From an uncultured Pelagibacteraceae bacterium (GTDB lineage: Bacteria; Pseudomonadota; Alphaproteobacteria; Pelagibacterales; Pelagibacteraceae): a stretch of 41,248 nucleotides of DNA. The stretch spans positions 1 to 41,248 of the forward strand of contig CABYZU010000008.1 of assembly GCA_902523495.1 (NCBI GenBank), read 5' to 3'. A program made the position numbers and the translations under genes. The notes under the pieces were generated by a model. It was not told the origin of the DNA. It worked only from the letters and a program-made list of their open reading frames with translations, and made no database searches. Below are positions 25,045-33,805 of the stretch, one piece after another (positions within the stretch are counted from its first letter, which is position 1; each line of letters starts with the position of its first letter).

Positions 25045-26160
25045 TTAAAATCCTGCTTTCATTGCTTCCCATTTTTCACCAAGTTCTGTTCCATTGTCGG
25101 CCCAGTAAAGTGGATCTACTAAGAAGTAATTTTTAGTGTTTGCTGGTGCAGTTGGCATATTTGGTACCATGTTAGTTTTACCATCTTTATACCACGGCTC
25201 GCCTTTTTCCATCACTTTGATAGATGATTTTCTCCAAGGAGCATATGCAATATATTTTGCACTTCCTGCTAAACCTTCAGTACTTGTCATTTCAGCTAAG
25301 GCTTTCATAGCATCAGCTTCATTTGGTGAACCCTTAACTAATACAAAGTACTCATAGTCAAGACCTTGTGCATCCCAAACTTGAACGATTGGAGCGCCTT
25401 CACCTACAGCAGCATTAAAGAATCTACCATTCCAGCCAGTTGCCATAACAACTTCACCACTCATTAGTAATTCTGGTGGTTGAGCACCTGCAGACCAAAA
25501 TACACATCCACCTTTAGGGTCTGTGCAAAGTTCTTTGATCTTGTCCATAGCTCTTTGAACACCTTTTTCAGTCTCAAGAGCCTTATAGATTTTTGCTCCA
25601 CCTTTACCTGGTTTAATACCATCAGCTGCCAAAGCGATCTCTAAGTTTGTTAAAGCGCCTTTATAGATAGCTCTTTTTCCAGGGAATTTTTTAGTGTTAA
25701 AGAAATCTTTGATAGTCTTTGGAGTACCTTTAACATTGTCTGAGTTATAAGCGTAATTCCAAGAATACAAAATATTTCCTACAGCACATTCACTTGGCAT
25801 TCCAGTAAAGAAATCTTTACTTGCAGGAGTTCCATCTGGTGCCGGTGGAAAGTCTTTGTCAAAATCAAATTTAACAAATAATCCTTCATCACAGCCGTTG
25901 ATAGTATCCATAGCAAATACATCCATTATATCCCACGTAATTGCTCCAGCTTCTTTTTGTGCTTTTATTTCTGATAATCCACCTGAATAGTCAACCCAAT
26001 TAATTGGGACGCCCAATTTCTTAGCGGTAGGATCACCATAACCTAACTTCTGACTTTCTGTATAAGCTCCACCCCATGACGCAACTGTAACTGCGTATGC
26101 TGATGTAGTTAAAGAGAATACAAAAGAAAGGGCTAGTAATAACTTACTAATTTTTTTCAT
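25045..26160 (-). CDS. PotD-like periplasmic substrate-binding protein
   Basis: 371 residues. Sec signal peptide with cleavage predicted after AYA (residue 23): VFSLTTSAYA then VTVASWGG. The mature start TVASWGGAYTESQK and later GALTNLEIALAADG, SAGAQPPELLMSGEVVMATGWNG and FVLVKGSPNEADA fit the polyamine-type cluster of extracellular binding proteins. Cysteines in INGCDEG, PSECAVG and LCTDPKGGCVFW could form two disulfides. It has its own promoter, an excellent Shine-Dalgarno and a downstream hairpin, all consistent with high expression. Ligand unproven: polyamine by family, possibly ectoine-like by neighbourhood. Confidence 0.88.
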   Translation of the reverse strand: MKKISKLLLALSFVFSLTTSAYAVTVASWGGAYTESQKLGYGDPTAKKLGVPINWVDYSGGLSEIKAQKEAGAITWDIMDVFAMDTINGCDEGLFVKFDFDKDFPPAPDGTPASKDFFTGMPSECAVGNILYSWNYAYNSDNVKGTPKTIKDFFNTKKFPGKRAIYKGALTNLEIALAADGIKPGKGGAKIYKALETEKGVQRAMDKIKELCTDPKGGCVFWSAGAQPPELLMSGEVVMATGWNGRFFNAAVGEGAPIVQVWDAQGLDYEYFVLVKGSPNEADAMKALAEMTSTEGLAGSAKYIAYAPWRKSSIKVMEKGEPWYKDGKTNMVPNMPTAPANTKNYFLVDPLYWADNGTELGEKWEAMKAGF

Positions 26161-26164
26161 TTTT

Positions 26165-26169
26165 CCTCC
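26165..26169 (-). promoter_or_regulatory. Strong Shine-Dalgarno of the potD-like gene
   Basis: The minus strand reads CGGAGGAAAA immediately before the ATG at 26160. GGAGG is the strongest ribosome binding site I found in the window, where most genes have none recognisable. Confidence 0.8.
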
Positions 26170-26195
26170 GTTTAAACGTTTTTTTATAAAATATT

Positions 26196-26224
26196 ATTAC
26201 AGCAAGATCGATAATGAGAGTCAA
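26196..26224 (-). promoter_or_regulatory. Sigma70-like promoter for the potD-like gene
   Basis: On the minus strand TTGACT (plus 26219-26224) is followed, after exactly 17 bases, by TGTAAT (plus 26196-26201); each matches consensus at 5 of 6 positions. Transcription would start near 26189, giving a leader of about 29 bases. It lies in the 100-base gap between potA and potD, so it is internal to the transporter operon. Confidence 0.7.
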
Positions 26225-26260
26225 CAGCCCTTTTTGGTGATTAAATGATGTATCTAGCGT

Positions 26261-27346
26261 TTATTTTGGGTCTAATGCTCTGGCGTCATCGCTATTCCAT
26301 CCAATCTTAATTTCATTTCCTAACTTAATATCTAAATTCGATGAACTGTTAGGTATTTTAAGAATAAATTCAGGATTCCCTAATAAGTTAATTCTAACTC
26401 TTGTATGATCTCCATGATAAATAACTTCCTCAATTTTTCCATTATGTATGTTATCCATTTTATCTGATGGATTAATTAATGCTCTTTCAGGTCTTAATGA
26501 AACTGTCGTTTTCTCACCTTTGCCCTTAACTGAAATAGGATTTGCAAATATTTCAGCATTGGCTAACTTCACTTTACACTTTCCCTCGGAAATATCAGAT
26601 ACTTCACCAACAAAAGTATTGTTCTCACCTATGAACTCGGCAACAAAAGAATTTACTGGCTTCTCATACAACTCATCAGGGCTGGACAGTTGTTGAACTT
26701 TTCCGTCATTAAATACAGCAATACGGTTTGACATAGTAAGTGCTTCGCTTTGATCATGGGTAACATAAACAACAGTGACGCCAATACTCTCATGAATATG
26801 TTTAATTTCATATTGCATACTCTCTCTTAAATTTTTATCTAAAGCTCCAAGAGGTTCATCCATTAAAACTAGTTGAGGATCGAAAACGAGTGATCTTGCA
26901 ACAGCGACCCTTTGTTGTTGTCCTCCAGACAACTGGCCAGGCATCCTTGCAGCAAAACCTTGTAATGATACCATTGATAATGCTTTATCAATTTTTTTAT
27001 CTGCTTCGTCTTTAGGTATTTTTCTTACTCTTAAAGGAAAAGCTAAATTCTCATATACAGTCATATGTGGAAATAATGCATAGTTTTGAAAAACCATACC
27101 AATTCCTCTTTTATGAGGTGGAATACTTGAAATTGCATTACCATCTAAATAAATTTCACCATTTGTTGGTGTTTCAAATCCAGCCAACATCATTAGGCAT
27201 GTGGTTTTACCAGAACCGGAAGGTCCTAACATTGTTATAAACTCACCCTCAGCTATGTCTAATTTCAAATCTTTTACAACTAAAATTTTACCATCATAAC
27301 TTTTGTCAACCTTATCAAACTTAACGAAATCATTTTTAGATGCCAT
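26261..27346 (-). CDS. Polyamine-type ABC transporter ATPase (PotA-like)
   Basis: 361 residues from the ATG at 27346. Walker A GPSGSGKTT, Q-loop VFQNYALFPHMTV, signature LSGGQQQRVAVARSL, Walker B LVLMDEPLGALD and H-loop VTHDQSEALTMS are all intact. The C-terminal third (from about NTFVGEVSDI) is a TOBE-type regulatory domain, as in PotA and FbpC. The frame stays open upstream to a TTG at 27388, but family alignment begins near SKNDFVKFDKVDKSYDG, so the ATG is preferred. It lies 52 bases downstream of the doeA-like gene, transcribed in the same direction. Confidence 0.9.
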   Translation of the reverse strand: MASKNDFVKFDKVDKSYDGKILVVKDLKLDIAEGEFITMLGPSGSGKTTCLMMLAGFETPTNGEIYLDGNAISSIPPHKRGIGMVFQNYALFPHMTVYENLAFPLRVRKIPKDEADKKIDKALSMVSLQGFAARMPGQLSGGQQQRVAVARSLVFDPQLVLMDEPLGALDKNLRESMQYEIKHIHESIGVTVVYVTHDQSEALTMSNRIAVFNDGKVQQLSSPDELYEKPVNSFVAEFIGENNTFVGEVSDISEGKCKVKLANAEIFANPISVKGKGEKTTVSLRPERALINPSDKMDNIHNGKIEEVIYHGDHTRVRINLLGNPEFILKIPNSSSNLDIKLGNEIKIGWNSDDARALDPK

Positions 27347-27398
27347 AATATCTAATAACTTTAAAACATTTGTGACAATAAATATCAACCTTTAAAAG

Positions 27399-28568
27399 TT
27401 AGCTTTTAACGTGAAGTTCTTTTGGAAAATTACAAAATAGTTCAGCACCTTTATCAGTTACTCTAATTGCCTCAGATGCTTCTACACCCCAGTTTCCAAA
27501 TTGCATGACAGCAATCATGTGAAAACAAACATTAGGTTCTAATTGTGTCATATCTCCCTTATATATATTCAGTGTATGCTCTCCCCAGTCTGGAGGATAA
27601 CCAATCCCAATTGAATAACCTGTTCTAGAATTTTTTTCTATTCCATATTTATCTAAAATTTTCCAAAAAGCTTGTGCAACATCATCAACTCTATTTCCTG
27701 GTTTTGTAGCATCTATCCCTGCTTGTAGAGCTTCGATTGTTTTTTTCATAGTATCAATTTTTAATTGATCGGGCTTTCCTAATAAAACAGTTCGAGCCAT
27801 CGGAGCATGATATCTCTTATAAACTCCTGATAATTCAATGATCGTTGCCTCCCCATCAACAAATTTATCTTGCGTTGCAGTCAAATGTGAAGCTGAGGTT
27901 CCCTCGCCGGTAGGTAAAAGAGTAGCAATACTAGAATATTCTCCTCCATATTCTAAAGTCCCACAAAAAAGTGCTTTTTGGATTTCGCCAACAGCATCAC
28001 ATTGTCTAACTCCTGGTTTTATAACATCAAAAGCTTTTTTCATTCCAACTTCTGAAATCTTTGCTGCTGCTTTCATATAGCCTATTTCTGCATCAGATTT
28101 AATTAATCTTACCCAATTAACTAATCTTTCAGAGTCATTTATTTTTGAATTTGGTAATCCCTGTTTAATTTTTTCGTAACAAAATGCTGTAAAATAATGA
28201 GCATCCATTTCCAATCCAATTGATAGTTTATCCCATTTCTTATCTTTAATTATTTTAACTAAAAAATCATAAGGATGTTTAGGCCATGTATGAATATAAT
28301 GCTCATCATAGACAATAATATTTTCTTTTTTAAGATAGGTTTTTATATAAGCGCCACCAGCATCTTGTTCTCTAACAAAACAAATTGGCTCATCAGCATT
28401 AGCATGTACTATCACGCATTGGGCATAGTAAAAAGACCAAGCATCATAACCAGTCAGATAATTCATGTTGTTTGTATCGTGAGAAATTAAAAGTTCTATG
28501 CCTTTTTCTTTCATCATCTTTTTAACTTTAGAAAGTCTTTTTTTATATTCCTCTTTACTAAAAAGCAT
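27399..28568 (-). CDS. M24-fold hydrolase resembling ectoine hydrolase (DoeA/EutD)
   Basis: 389 residues. Pita-bread fold (aminopeptidase P/creatinase superfamily): N-terminal domain with NNMNYLTGYDAWSFY, then NWVRLIKSDAEIGYMKAAAK and the catalytic half. The two metal-binding aspartates of true peptidases are Glu245 and Pro256 (ELSGVYKRYHAPMART), and the metal His region reads SIGIGYPPDWGEH; this metal-less pattern, with SRTGY and PPDWGE, is what I recall in DoeA/EutD, which opens ectoine or hydroxyectoine rings. Two bases upstream lies an EutA-like gene, the usual EutD partner, and an ABC importer follows. Creatinase-like or other C-N hydrolase function remains possible. Confidence 0.72.
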   Translation of the reverse strand: MLFSKEEYKKRLSKVKKMMKEKGIELLISHDTNNMNYLTGYDAWSFYYAQCVIVHANADEPICFVREQDAGGAYIKTYLKKENIIVYDEHYIHTWPKHPYDFLVKIIKDKKWDKLSIGLEMDAHYFTAFCYEKIKQGLPNSKINDSERLVNWVRLIKSDAEIGYMKAAAKISEVGMKKAFDVIKPGVRQCDAVGEIQKALFCGTLEYGGEYSSIATLLPTGEGTSASHLTATQDKFVDGEATIIELSGVYKRYHAPMARTVLLGKPDQLKIDTMKKTIEALQAGIDATKPGNRVDDVAQAFWKILDKYGIEKNSRTGYSIGIGYPPDWGEHTLNIYKGDMTQLEPNVCFHMIAVMQFGNWGVEASEAIRVTDKGAELFCNFPKELHVKS

Positions 28569-28570
28569 AA

Positions 28571-29314
28571 CTAACTCTTAAATAATTCTCCATAACCTTC
28601 AACTTTGTTATTATAGTTTACCTGTTTAAGAGTATCCCATATTAATGTCTGATTACTTGATAAAACTATCTTTCCAATTTTCTTTTCTAAATCTTTGATA
28701 ATTGACAATACCGGTAAAGCCGTACACGAAATGAACAATGCATCACTTTTGGAAAGATCCTGTTTACTTAAAACATCGAACAAATATTGTGGATCAACTT
28801 TACCTATATCTAAATCGGAAGCTATGTCAAAATAAGATAATTCATGAATTTCTACTTTTTCATTTTTAAAATAATTAATGACTGATTGATTAATCTCATC
28901 AGTATAAGGTGTAAAAATTGACACCTTATTTATCTTAAGTAATTTAAGAGCATTAATTGCAGACGTTATTGGGGTTGTAACTTTTGTATTAGGTTTAGCT
29001 ATATTAACTTTTTCAAAAATTGATTGATAACCTGAAGCAATAGTTCCCGATGTACATCCGTATGCAACACAATCTAGTTCCTGATCTGGTAGGATATTTT
29101 TTGTAACTTCTGGAATATCGTCCGCCATTTTTTTTAATGTCTCGTTTGTAAGCGGGTTATAGCAATTTATTCTATTGCAATATAAATCTATATTCTTTCC
29201 ATGTATTATATTATTAAAGTCTTTTTCAATCCTAAAATCACTCGCAAGGGTGATTAATCCTATTCTTAAATTTTTATTTTTCAAAAATTTTGGCTCTATC
29301 TTATTCAGTTTCAT
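28571..29314 (-). CDS. Asp/Glu racemase-fold protein resembling EutA (ectoine utilisation)
   Basis: 247 residues. Two cysteines sit in the paired catalytic positions of the Asp/Glu racemase, arylmalonate decarboxylase and maleate isomerase superfamily: Cys87 in VAYGCTSGT and Cys197 in LFISCTALP. SIFTPYTDEINQ and the late SSNQTLIWDTLKQ also match EutA as I know it. In rhizobial eut clusters EutA accompanies the ectoine hydrolase EutD; its exact reaction is not established. It is 2 bases upstream of the doeA-like gene and overlaps panB by 4 bases, implying translational coupling. Maleate isomerase is the main alternative. Confidence 0.68.
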   Translation of the reverse strand: MKLNKIEPKFLKNKNLRIGLITLASDFRIEKDFNNIIHGKNIDLYCNRINCYNPLTNETLKKMADDIPEVTKNILPDQELDCVAYGCTSGTIASGYQSIFEKVNIAKPNTKVTTPITSAINALKLLKINKVSIFTPYTDEINQSVINYFKNEKVEIHELSYFDIASDLDIGKVDPQYLFDVLSKQDLSKSDALFISCTALPVLSIIKDLEKKIGKIVLSSNQTLIWDTLKQVNYNNKVEGYGELFKS

Positions 29315-30090
29315 TTTAAAAAAGAATGTTTAGCTTTTGGAAACTGTTTATTTAATACCTCTGATTTATATTTTTTTACCCCAATTTCAATTAGCTTTGT
29401 AATATTAACAAATCTTTTTACAAATTTTAATTTACTTTGACTTAAACCAATTAAATCATCAATTACTAAAACTTGGCCATCGCAATTAACTGAGGATCCA
29501 ATTCCTATTGTTGGGATGTTTATATGGTTAGAAATTTTCTTTGATAAATTTGTTTCAACGCACTCTAAAACAATTGAAAAAACACCAGCATTTTCTAAAA
29601 GTTTAGTATCATTTAACAATCTCTTACTTTCACTAAGTTTCTTTCCTTTAAAGGTAAATTTTTTATCTGTCTGAGGTAATATACCAACATGTCCCATCAC
29701 AGGTATTTTATTTTTTACCAATCTTTTAACCATGGGAATTATCTTTTTTCCTCCCTCTAATTTGACGGCATCACATTTAGTTTCTTTCATAACTAACCTT
29801 GAATTCTTCAAGGCCTCACTCGGATTTCGATATGTATTATATGGCATATCAACAACCATTAGTGATTTCTTGATACCAAGTCTGACACTTTTAGAGTGAT
29901 TAATCATAGTTTCCAAAGTTACTAGCTTAGTGGAGTTAAAGTTATACAAAACAGATCCCAATGAATCTCCAACTAATACTAAATCACAATGTTTATCCAT
30001 AATGGAGGCAACATTTTTTGAGTATGCTGTTAGACAAACAATTTTTGATTTATTCTTTTTTTTAAGAATCTTTTTTATCTTTTTATTCAT
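29311..30090 (-). CDS. panB: Ketopantoate hydroxymethyltransferase
   Basis: 259 residues, PanB length. It adds a hydroxymethyl group from methylene-THF to 2-oxoisovalerate, the first committed step to pantothenate and CoA. Motifs: CLTAYSKNVASIMDKHCD, VLVGDSLGSVLYN (Mg ligand Asp), DMPYNTYRNP, AVKLEGGKK, MGHVGILPQ and FSIVLECV (catalytic Glu). It is wedged between guaA (abutting, no spacer) and the eutA-like gene (4-base overlap). No other pantothenate gene is present here. Confidence 0.93.
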   Translation of the reverse strand: MNKKIKKILKKKNKSKIVCLTAYSKNVASIMDKHCDLVLVGDSLGSVLYNFNSTKLVTLETMINHSKSVRLGIKKSLMVVDMPYNTYRNPSEALKNSRLVMKETKCDAVKLEGGKKIIPMVKRLVKNKIPVMGHVGILPQTDKKFTFKGKKLSESKRLLNDTKLLENAGVFSIVLECVETNLSKKISNHINIPTIGIGSSVNCDGQVLVIDDLIGLSQSKLKFVKRFVNITKLIEIGVKKYKSEVLNKQFPKAKHSFLK

Positions 30091-31653
30091 TTACTCTAAT
30101 TCGATTGTGCTCGGTGGTTTTGAAGTTATATCGTAAACTACTCTATTAATTCCTCTAATACTATTCACTATTTTATTTGAAATTTCTTGTATAAATGATT
30201 TTTTAAATTCATAAAAATCTGCAGTCATGCCGTCCTCTGAGGTTATTGCTCTAAGTAAACACAGATATTCATAAGTTCTATTATCGCCCATTACGCCAAC
30301 TGTTTTCACTGGAAGTAATGCTGCATAAGCTTGCCAAATTTTATGATATAAATTCCGATCTCTCAAGGCTTGAATAAAATAGTGATCAGCTTCTTTTAAA
30401 ATATTTATTTTTTCTTTAGTAATAATTCCTGGCATTCTTATTGCTAGTCCAGGTCCTGGAAAAGGGTGTCGAGAAATTATTTCTCTACTCAAGTTTAGCT
30501 CTAATCCTAATTTTCTTACTTCATCTTTGAATAAAAATTTTAATGGCTCTACTAGTTTAAGTTTCATTTTTTTAGGTAAGCCACCGACATTATGATGAGA
30601 TTTTATTTTTGAGGTTTGACTGCCTGTAACTGATCTACTTTCTATTAAATCTGGATAAAGTGTACCTTGAGCTAAAAATTTTACATTTTTAATTTTTTTA
30701 GCATATCGCTCAAATATTTTTATAAATAGGTTTCCTATTATTTTTCTTTTTTTTTCAGGATTCGAAACGTTTGATAATTTTCTTAAAAACTCTTTTTCTG
30801 CATTCACATAAGTAAGATTAATCTTTAGTCTTTTTTTAAATGTAGCTACAACTTGTTTTTCCTCATCTTTTCTTAAGAGACCAGTATTAACAAAAATACA
30901 GTGTAACTTTTTACCAATTGCTTTATTTAACAACTGTGCAACCACGCTACTGTCTACACCACCCGATAAAGCACAAATAACTTTATTATCTCTAACCATT
31001 TCTTTAACATCATTTATCAATTTAATTTTTTGATCTTTAGAGGACCAATTTTTTCTCATTTTGCATATTAAAAATATAAAATTACTTATTAATTTTTTTC
31101 CGTTTTCTGTATGTGTTACCTCTGGATGAAATTGAACCCCATAATAATTTTTTAACTTGTTTTCAACTACTGCAAATTTGGAATTTTCACTTGATGCAAT
31201 TACCTTAAAATTTTTGGGTAATTTTGAAACTTGATCAGCATGACTCATCCAAACTTTTACAGATTTTTTTTTCTTAAAAAAGTTTTTGATTAAAAGACTA
31301 TTATTTTTTTTTAGAATATTAGCTAAACCAAATTCCCTGTATTTTGACTGCTTTACTTTTCCGCCATTAATTTTGGAAATTATTTGATGTCCAAAACAAA
31401 TTCCTAGGACAGGAACTCCTTTTTGAATTATTTTTTTATCAAACGAATATCTATTAATTTGATCAACATTAAGTGGACCTCCAGATAAAACAATACCTTT
31501 AACCCTGAAATTAATATCTTTACTCTTAATTTTTTTATGACTTACAATCTCAGAAAATATTCCTAATTCTCTTACCCTTCTGGCTATTAGTTGTGTAAAT
31601 TGTGAGCCAAAATCGACAATTAAAATTTTATTCAAATTTTGATCAAGACTCAT
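30091..31653 (-). CDS. guaA: GMP synthase (glutamine-hydrolysing)
   Basis: 520 residues, full length. The N-terminal class I glutamine amidotransferase has the nucleophile Cys in [12 protein letters not shown] and the His-Glu pair in [13 protein letters not shown]. The ATP pyrophosphatase domain starts [18 protein letters not shown]. The C-terminal dimerisation domain includes [16 protein letters not shown] and ends [12 protein letters not shown], as usual. It converts XMP to GMP, the step after GuaB. It overlaps the small TPR gene by 11 bases; guaB lies just beyond that, so both GMP-branch enzymes share one transcript. Confidence 0.97.
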   Translation of the reverse strand: MSLDQNLNKILIVDFGSQFTQLIARRVRELGIFSEIVSHKKIKSKDINFRVKGIVLSGGPLNVDQINRYSFDKKIIQKGVPVLGICFGHQIISKINGGKVKQSKYREFGLANILKKNNSLLIKNFFKKKKSVKVWMSHADQVSKLPKNFKVIASSENSKFAVVENKLKNYYGVQFHPEVTHTENGKKLISNFIFLICKMRKNWSSKDQKIKLINDVKEMVRDNKVICALSGGVDSSVVAQLLNKAIGKKLHCIFVNTGLLRKDEEKQVVATFKKRLKINLTYVNAEKEFLRKLSNVSNPEKKRKIIGNLFIKIFERYAKKIKNVKFLAQGTLYPDLIESRSVTGSQTSKIKSHHNVGGLPKKMKLKLVEPLKFLFKDEVRKLGLELNLSREIISRHPFPGPGLAIRMPGIITKEKINILKEADHYFIQALRDRNLYHKIWQAYAALLPVKTVGVMGDNRTYEYLCLLRAITSEDGMTADFYEFKKSFIQEISNKIVNSIRGINRVVYDITSKPPSTIELE

Positions 31654-32080
31654 TTTTTGGTTCTAAGTTTGCCAAAGACTCTAAGATAGTTTTATTTTTA
31701 TCACATAAATTTTTGCAAACTTTAACAAAGTCTTCTGATAATTTCTTTACTTGAGAATAATTTGATTTCTCCAATGCTATGTTCATTAACATTAATATTG
31801 CTTCTTCATTGCTTGGTTCAATTAATAGGGTCGCCTCTAAATTTTTCTCCTCTTTCTTTTGATTTTTTTCCTTATTGTAAATTTTAGCTAGATATAAATA
31901 TGAATTAGAATGTTTTGGGTTAAATACAATGCTTCTTTCAAACATAAATCGAGCATCTTCAAACTTTTCTTTTTTGTAGAGTTCTAGTCCTTTAATGAAA
32001 AAATTTTCACTACTCAAAGAAAAATTTAAAGAATTAATTAAGAAATAAAATAGAACTGTTATTTTAAAAATTTTATTCAT
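31643..32080 (-). CDS. Small exported TPR protein between guaB and guaA
   Basis: 145 residues. A signal peptide of about 23 residues ([21 protein letters not shown]) precedes roughly three tetratricopeptide units: [40 protein letters not shown], then [17 protein letters not shown]. It is probably a periplasmic protein-binding module. It shares a TAATG with guaB upstream and overlaps guaA by 11 bases downstream. No functional link to purine synthesis is apparent, so the placement may be only co-regulation. Confidence 0.75.
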   Translation of the reverse strand: MNKIFKITVLFYFLINSLNFSLSSENFFIKGLELYKKEKFEDARFMFERSIVFNPKHSNSYLYLAKIYNKEKNQKKEEKNLEATLLIEPSNEEAILMLMNIALEKSNYSQVKKLSEDFVKVCKNLCDKNKTILESLANLEPKNES

Positions 32081-33156
32081 TAATATTTATTATCGCTTTT
32101 AACTATATCAACATTATGAACCATACTTTCATAAAAACCAGCTTTTGTTATTTTAACAAATTGTGGTTTATCTCTTAAATATTTAATTTGTCTTGATCCT
32201 AAGTATCCCATAGAGGATCGTAATCCACCAACTAATTTAAAAATTATATTACCAACTTTACCTTTATATTTCGCAAATCCTTCAACTCCCTCAGGAACGT
32301 ATTTAGATGTATCTTTTTGTCTTGATTGAAAATAACGATCAGCAGATCCTTTATTCATAGCGCCCACTGAACCCATGCCTCTAAAATTTTTAAAGAGTTT
32401 GCCATTTCTTTTAATCAATTTACCTGGTGCCTCATCTGTCCCTGCAAACAATGAGCCTATCATAACTGCATCTGCTCCTGCAGCAAATGCTTTTGCTAGA
32501 TCACCTGAATATTTTATTCCACCATCGGAAATAATCTTTACATTTTTATTTTTTATCCCGTTTCTAACTTCTAATATTGCACTTAGTTGTGGAACACCAA
32601 TACCTGCAACTAATCTTGTAGTGCATATTGATCCAGGTCCGATTCCAACTTTTATGACATCAACACCGAGTTTCAACAAAAATTTTGCTGCAGAGGGTGT
32701 AGCGATATTTCCAGCACAAAGAGCGGTTTTTTTATCTTTTTTTTTTTTAATATATTTTATTATTTCTGAGACTTTTTTTGTGTGTCCATGAGCGGTATCA
32801 ACTACAATCATATCAATCTTTTCTCTTAAAATTGCCTCAGCTCTTTTAAGTTCACTTGATCCAGCTCCAACAGCAGCGCCTACTAAAAGTTTTTGTTTTT
32901 TTACTTTTTTAATTTCAAGAATTTGTTTTTTAATATCTAAATTTCTATGAATAATTCCAATTCCACCGACTTTTGCTATTGCAATTGCCATCTTACTTTC
33001 AGTAACAGTATCCATTGCTGAGGATAAGAGAGGAATATCTAATTTTAAATAATTTGTAAGTTTGATGCTGGTGTCAACTTCTGATGGTAAAATCTCAGAA
33101 TACTTGGGCGCTAGAGTTACATCATCAAAGGTAAGTGCTTCTTTTATAGGAACCAT
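32080..33156 (-). CDS. guaB: IMP dehydrogenase lacking the CBS (Bateman) domain
   Basis: 358 residues against about 490 for typical IMPDH. The barrel starts ALTFDDVTLAPKYSEILP, and GGIGIIHRNLDIKKQILEIKKV runs straight into KLLVGAAVGAG near residue 88, where two CBS motifs normally sit. The catalytic loop GPGSICTTRLVAG has Cys178; ISDGGIKYSGDLAKAFAAGADAVMIGS and the flap region RGMGSVGAM follow. It oxidises IMP to XMP. CBS-less IMPDH is known to be catalytically active in other systems, but ATP/GTP allosteric control would be lost. Confidence 0.93.
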   Translation of the reverse strand: MVPIKEALTFDDVTLAPKYSEILPSEVDTSIKLTNYLKLDIPLLSSAMDTVTESKMAIAIAKVGGIGIIHRNLDIKKQILEIKKVKKQKLLVGAAVGAGSSELKRAEAILREKIDMIVVDTAHGHTKKVSEIIKYIKKKKDKKTALCAGNIATPSAAKFLLKLGVDVIKVGIGPGSICTTRLVAGIGVPQLSAILEVRNGIKNKNVKIISDGGIKYSGDLAKAFAAGADAVMIGSLFAGTDEAPGKLIKRNGKLFKNFRGMGSVGAMNKGSADRYFQSRQKDTSKYVPEGVEGFAKYKGKVGNIIFKLVGGLRSSMGYLGSRQIKYLRDKPQFVKITKAGFYESMVHNVDIVKSDNKY

Positions 33157-33193
33157 AATGATTTATATACGATTCCTCTCAAATTAAAAGAAG

Positions 33194-33805
33194 CTATCTT
33201 AGATTTTTACAAATTATGAAACTTTCTTTAGAATCTTTTCTACTTGATTTAGGTTTAAAAACCTTAACTTCTTTAAAAATTTTTTTTCCTAGTGCGACAA
33301 TTTCATTAAAGTTACTACCCATAAATATTTTTGAAATGAAAAAACCCTTTTCTGAAATCACATCTTTTGAAAAAACCATAGCCTCTTTGCATAGTTCACC
33401 AGTTTGAATTGAATCAATATTTTTGACTCCGGTTGTGTTTACAGCCATATCGGACATGACTACATCAGGTTTTTTTTTAAAATAATCTTTTATCTGATTT
33501 TGAGTATCGATTAAAGTAAAGTCACCCTGAATTTGTATTGTATTTTCTATTTTTTCCATTTCTTTTAAATCAATAGAAATTATTTTTCCACTCTTAACAA
33601 CTTTTGTAACATACTGTGACCAACTTCCAGGAGCTGCTCCAATGTCTACAACTGACATTCCACCTTTAAATATTTTAAATTTTTCATCTATCTCTTTTAT
33701 TTTATAAGCCGATCTTGCTCTATAACCTTCAACTTTTGATTGACGAACATAGGTATCCCGTCTTTGTTTATTTAACCAATTTTTTGAAATTTTATTTTTT
33801 TTCAA
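33194..33805 (-). CDS. rlmE: 23S rRNA (uridine-2'-O-)-methyltransferase RlmE (FtsJ/RrmJ)
   Basis: 203 residues. RARSAYKIKEIDEKFKIF, the SAM site SVVDIGAAPGSWSQYV, and the K-D-K-E catalytic tetrad at Lys35, Asp119 (VVMSDMAVNTTG), Lys159 (FISKIFMG) and Glu194 identify RlmE, which methylates U2552 in the ribosomal A-loop. In many proteobacteria rlmE neighbours ftsH; here it is followed by guaB after 37 bases and preceded, with no spacer, by a glycosyltransferase gene. Confidence 0.94.
   Translation of the reverse strand: MKKNKISKNWLNKQRRDTYVRQSKVEGYRARSAYKIKEIDEKFKIFKGGMSVVDIGAAPGSWSQYVTKVVKSGKIISIDLKEMEKIENTIQIQGDFTLIDTQNQIKDYFKKKPDVVMSDMAVNTTGVKNIDSIQTGELCKEAMVFSKDVISEKGFFISKIFMGSNFNEIVALGKKIFKEVKVFKPKSSRKDSKESFIICKNLR

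Noticed and set aside
27347..27388. Extended potA start at TTG 27388
   Set aside because: The codon is TTG, family similarity starts only after the ATG at 27346, and the extra residues look like random hydrophobic translation.
32375..32791. 138-codon open frame on the plus strand opposite guaB
   Set aside because: Entirely inside the strongly conserved IMP dehydrogenase gene on the other strand, with no recognisable motif.
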